This document shows, one piece after another, positions 63,125-64,000 of a stretch of DNA of 64,000 nt. Origin of the DNA: Vibrio fluminensis (GTDB taxonomy: Bacteria; Pseudomonadota; Gammaproteobacteria; Enterobacterales; Vibrionaceae). The notes under the pieces were generated by a model that was not told the DNA's origin, searched no databases, and saw only the letters and a list, made by a program, of their open reading frames with translations. The stretch lies in the NCBI RefSeq assembly GCF_015278125.1, contig NZ_JADILO010000026.1, positions 23,498 through 87,497 on the forward strand, read 5' to 3'. Numbering within the stretch: position 1 is the first letter of the stretch; every line of letters begins with the position of its first letter. The position numbers and the translations under genes were made by a program.

Positions 63125-63820
63125 ATGATCGACCAAAAAGTCATCGTAGCACTGGATTATGACAATAAAGCGGATGCCTTAGCTTTTGTTGACCGCATTG
63201 ACCCTGCGTCATGCCGTCTTAAAGTAGGTAAAGAGATGTTCACGCTGTTTGGTCCTGATTTCGTCAAAGAACTTCACCAACGTGGTTTCTCTGTATTCCT
63301 AGATCTAAAATTCCACGATATTCCAAATACTTGCTCTAAAGCGGTTCGCGCAGCGGCTGAAATGGGTGTTTGGATGGTAAACGTTCACGCTAGTGGTGGT
63401 GAGCGTATGATGGCGGCATCTCGTGAGATTCTAGAACCTTACGGTAAAGACCGCCCATTATTGATTGGTGTAACAGTGCTAACCAGCATGGAACAGCCAG
63501 ATCTAGCAGGTATCGGTTTGGATATGGCACCAAAAGATCAAGTAATTCGTCTAGCAAACTTAACTAAGAATGCAGGTCTTGACGGCGTAGTGTGTTCAGC
63601 ACATGAGTCTTCAATGCTAAAAGCTGAATTAGGTCAAGAGTTCAAGTTGATCACGCCAGGAATTCGTCCAGCAGGTGCTGATCAAGGTGACCAAAAGCGC
63701 ATAATGACACCAGTAGAAGCGATTCAAGCAGGTTCGGATTACCTTGTTATCGGTCGTCCAATTACTCAAGCGGCAGATCCTGCTGCTGTTCTAGCGGCAA
63801 TTAACGCAACACTGGCGTAA
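63125..63820 (+). CDS. pyrF: Orotidine 5'-phosphate decarboxylase
   Basis: Final step of UMP synthesis, 231 residues. The substrate motif is DLKFHDIPNT (about 59-68), with the catalytic Asp-Lys pairs, and phosphate-binding RPAGADQGDQKR plus VIGRPITQA near the C-terminus. AGGAGATGAG precedes the ATG. It is followed by a terminator and then by the intron-like sequence. Confidence 0.97.
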   Translation: MIDQKVIVALDYDNKADALAFVDRIDPASCRLKVGKEMFTLFGPDFVKELHQRGFSVFLDLKFHDIPNTCSKAVRAAAEMGVWMVNVHASGGERMMAASREILEPYGKDRPLLIGVTVLTSMEQPDLAGIGLDMAPKDQVIRLANLTKNAGLDGVVCSAHESSMLKAELGQEFKLITPGIRPAGADQGDQKRIMTPVEAIQAGSDYLVIGRPITQAADPAAVLAAINATLA

Positions 63821-63840
63821 TTGATTGCTTAAGAATGCAA

Positions 63841-63870
63841 AAGGTCAGCAAATGCTGACCTTTTTCGTTT
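63841..63870 (+). terminator. Terminator of pyrF
   Basis: AAGGTCAGCA and TGCTGACCTT pair over 10 bp (with a short apex), followed by TTTTTCGTTT. It lies directly before the intron-like sequence. Confidence 0.85.
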
Positions 63871-63871
63871 C

Positions 63872-64000
63872 GTGCGCCGAGCATGGCGTTGATCTAGGAG
63901 GTGAAAGTCCTCTACGGGCTCAGTCGAGCGAGAACCGTTAGCCTATGCAAGGGTGTTCACCGTGAGGTGAAATCTGAAGGAAGCAAATGGTAAAACTTGG
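63872..64000 (+). mobile_element. Group II intron, 5' end (continues past window)
   Basis: The sequence opens with GTGCGCC, the GUGYG type 5' end of bacterial group II introns. It continues with GGAGGTGAAAGTCCTCTACGG, then AGCGAGAACCGTTAGCC, GCAAGGGTG, and TCTGAAGGAAGC followed by GGTAAAAC, which together match domain I of many bacterial introns. The site, immediately past the T-rich tail of the pyrF terminator, is the kind of target used by class C introns. The reverse transcriptase/maturase gene would lie beyond the right edge. Confidence 0.75.

Noticed and set aside
1..64000. CRISPR arrays, tRNA or rRNA genes, integrons, prophage
   Set aside because: No regularly spaced repeats, cloverleaf candidates, rRNA sequence, integrase or phage structural genes were seen.

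Overview
The window is chromosomal DNA of a marine gammaproteobacterium, almost certainly a Vibrio. The run tig-clpP-clpX-lon-hupB-ppiD-comEA-like gene, then cmk-rpsA-ihfB, then lapA-lapB-pyrF is a housekeeping order familiar from that genus. The dctB/dctD and dctPQM genes, the hut-type haem genes and the Fur-like boxes fit as well. No tRNA, rRNA, CRISPR array, prophage or complete insertion sequence was seen.

Layout. (1) 1-6146: end of gabD, a three-part TRAP transporter, a universal stress protein and gabT, which reads as an uptake-plus-catabolism unit for GABA or a related amino compound. (2) 6164-13680: a PatB/MalY C-S lyase, then a lactose/cellobiose-type PTS (IIA divergent from IIB-IIC) followed by an M24 and an M42 peptidase and a convergent PRD regulator, resembling the E. 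coli frv and fry/ypd loci. (3) 13885-18574: YegD-like Hsp70, YghU-like glutathione transferase, an unknown exported protein and an atypical dihydroorotate dehydrogenase. (4) 18646-23123: a Fur-boxed iron cluster with an unknown 213-aa protein, a periplasmic siderophore esterase and a TonB-dependent receptor. (5) 23860-30448: a two-component system and a sugar ABC transporter close to Pseudomonas GltR/GtrS-GtsABCD. (6) 30535-44010: C4-dicarboxylate TRAP genes dctPQM with a sigma-54 promoter, and their regulators dctD/dctB, separated by a haem-uptake locus (hmuTUV-type ABC transporter divergent from hutX-hutZ-receptor). (7) 44150-53394: proteostasis genes, with RpoH-type promoters before tig and lon. 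(8) 53591-56615: cmk, rpsA, ihfB, with a small palindromic repeat before ihfB. (9) 56713-61374: a betaine/choline-type ABC transporter (permease, CBS-ATPase, permease, binding protein) and a nitrilase-family amidase. (10) 61563-63870: lapA, lapB, pyrF. (11) 63872-64000: the 5' end of what looks like a group II intron just past the pyrF terminator, running off the window.

Together the window pairs a conserved core with nutrient-acquisition modules (two TRAP systems, two ABC importers, a PTS, siderophore and haem uptake). The observations most worth checking are the PTS-peptidase locus with its perfect 15-bp operator-like palindrome, the Fur-linked unknown gene, the class 2-like dihydroorotate dehydrogenase with a cysteine at the catalytic-base position, the intron edge and two structured intergenic repeats. 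All functions are read from sequence and remembered families; no database search was run.
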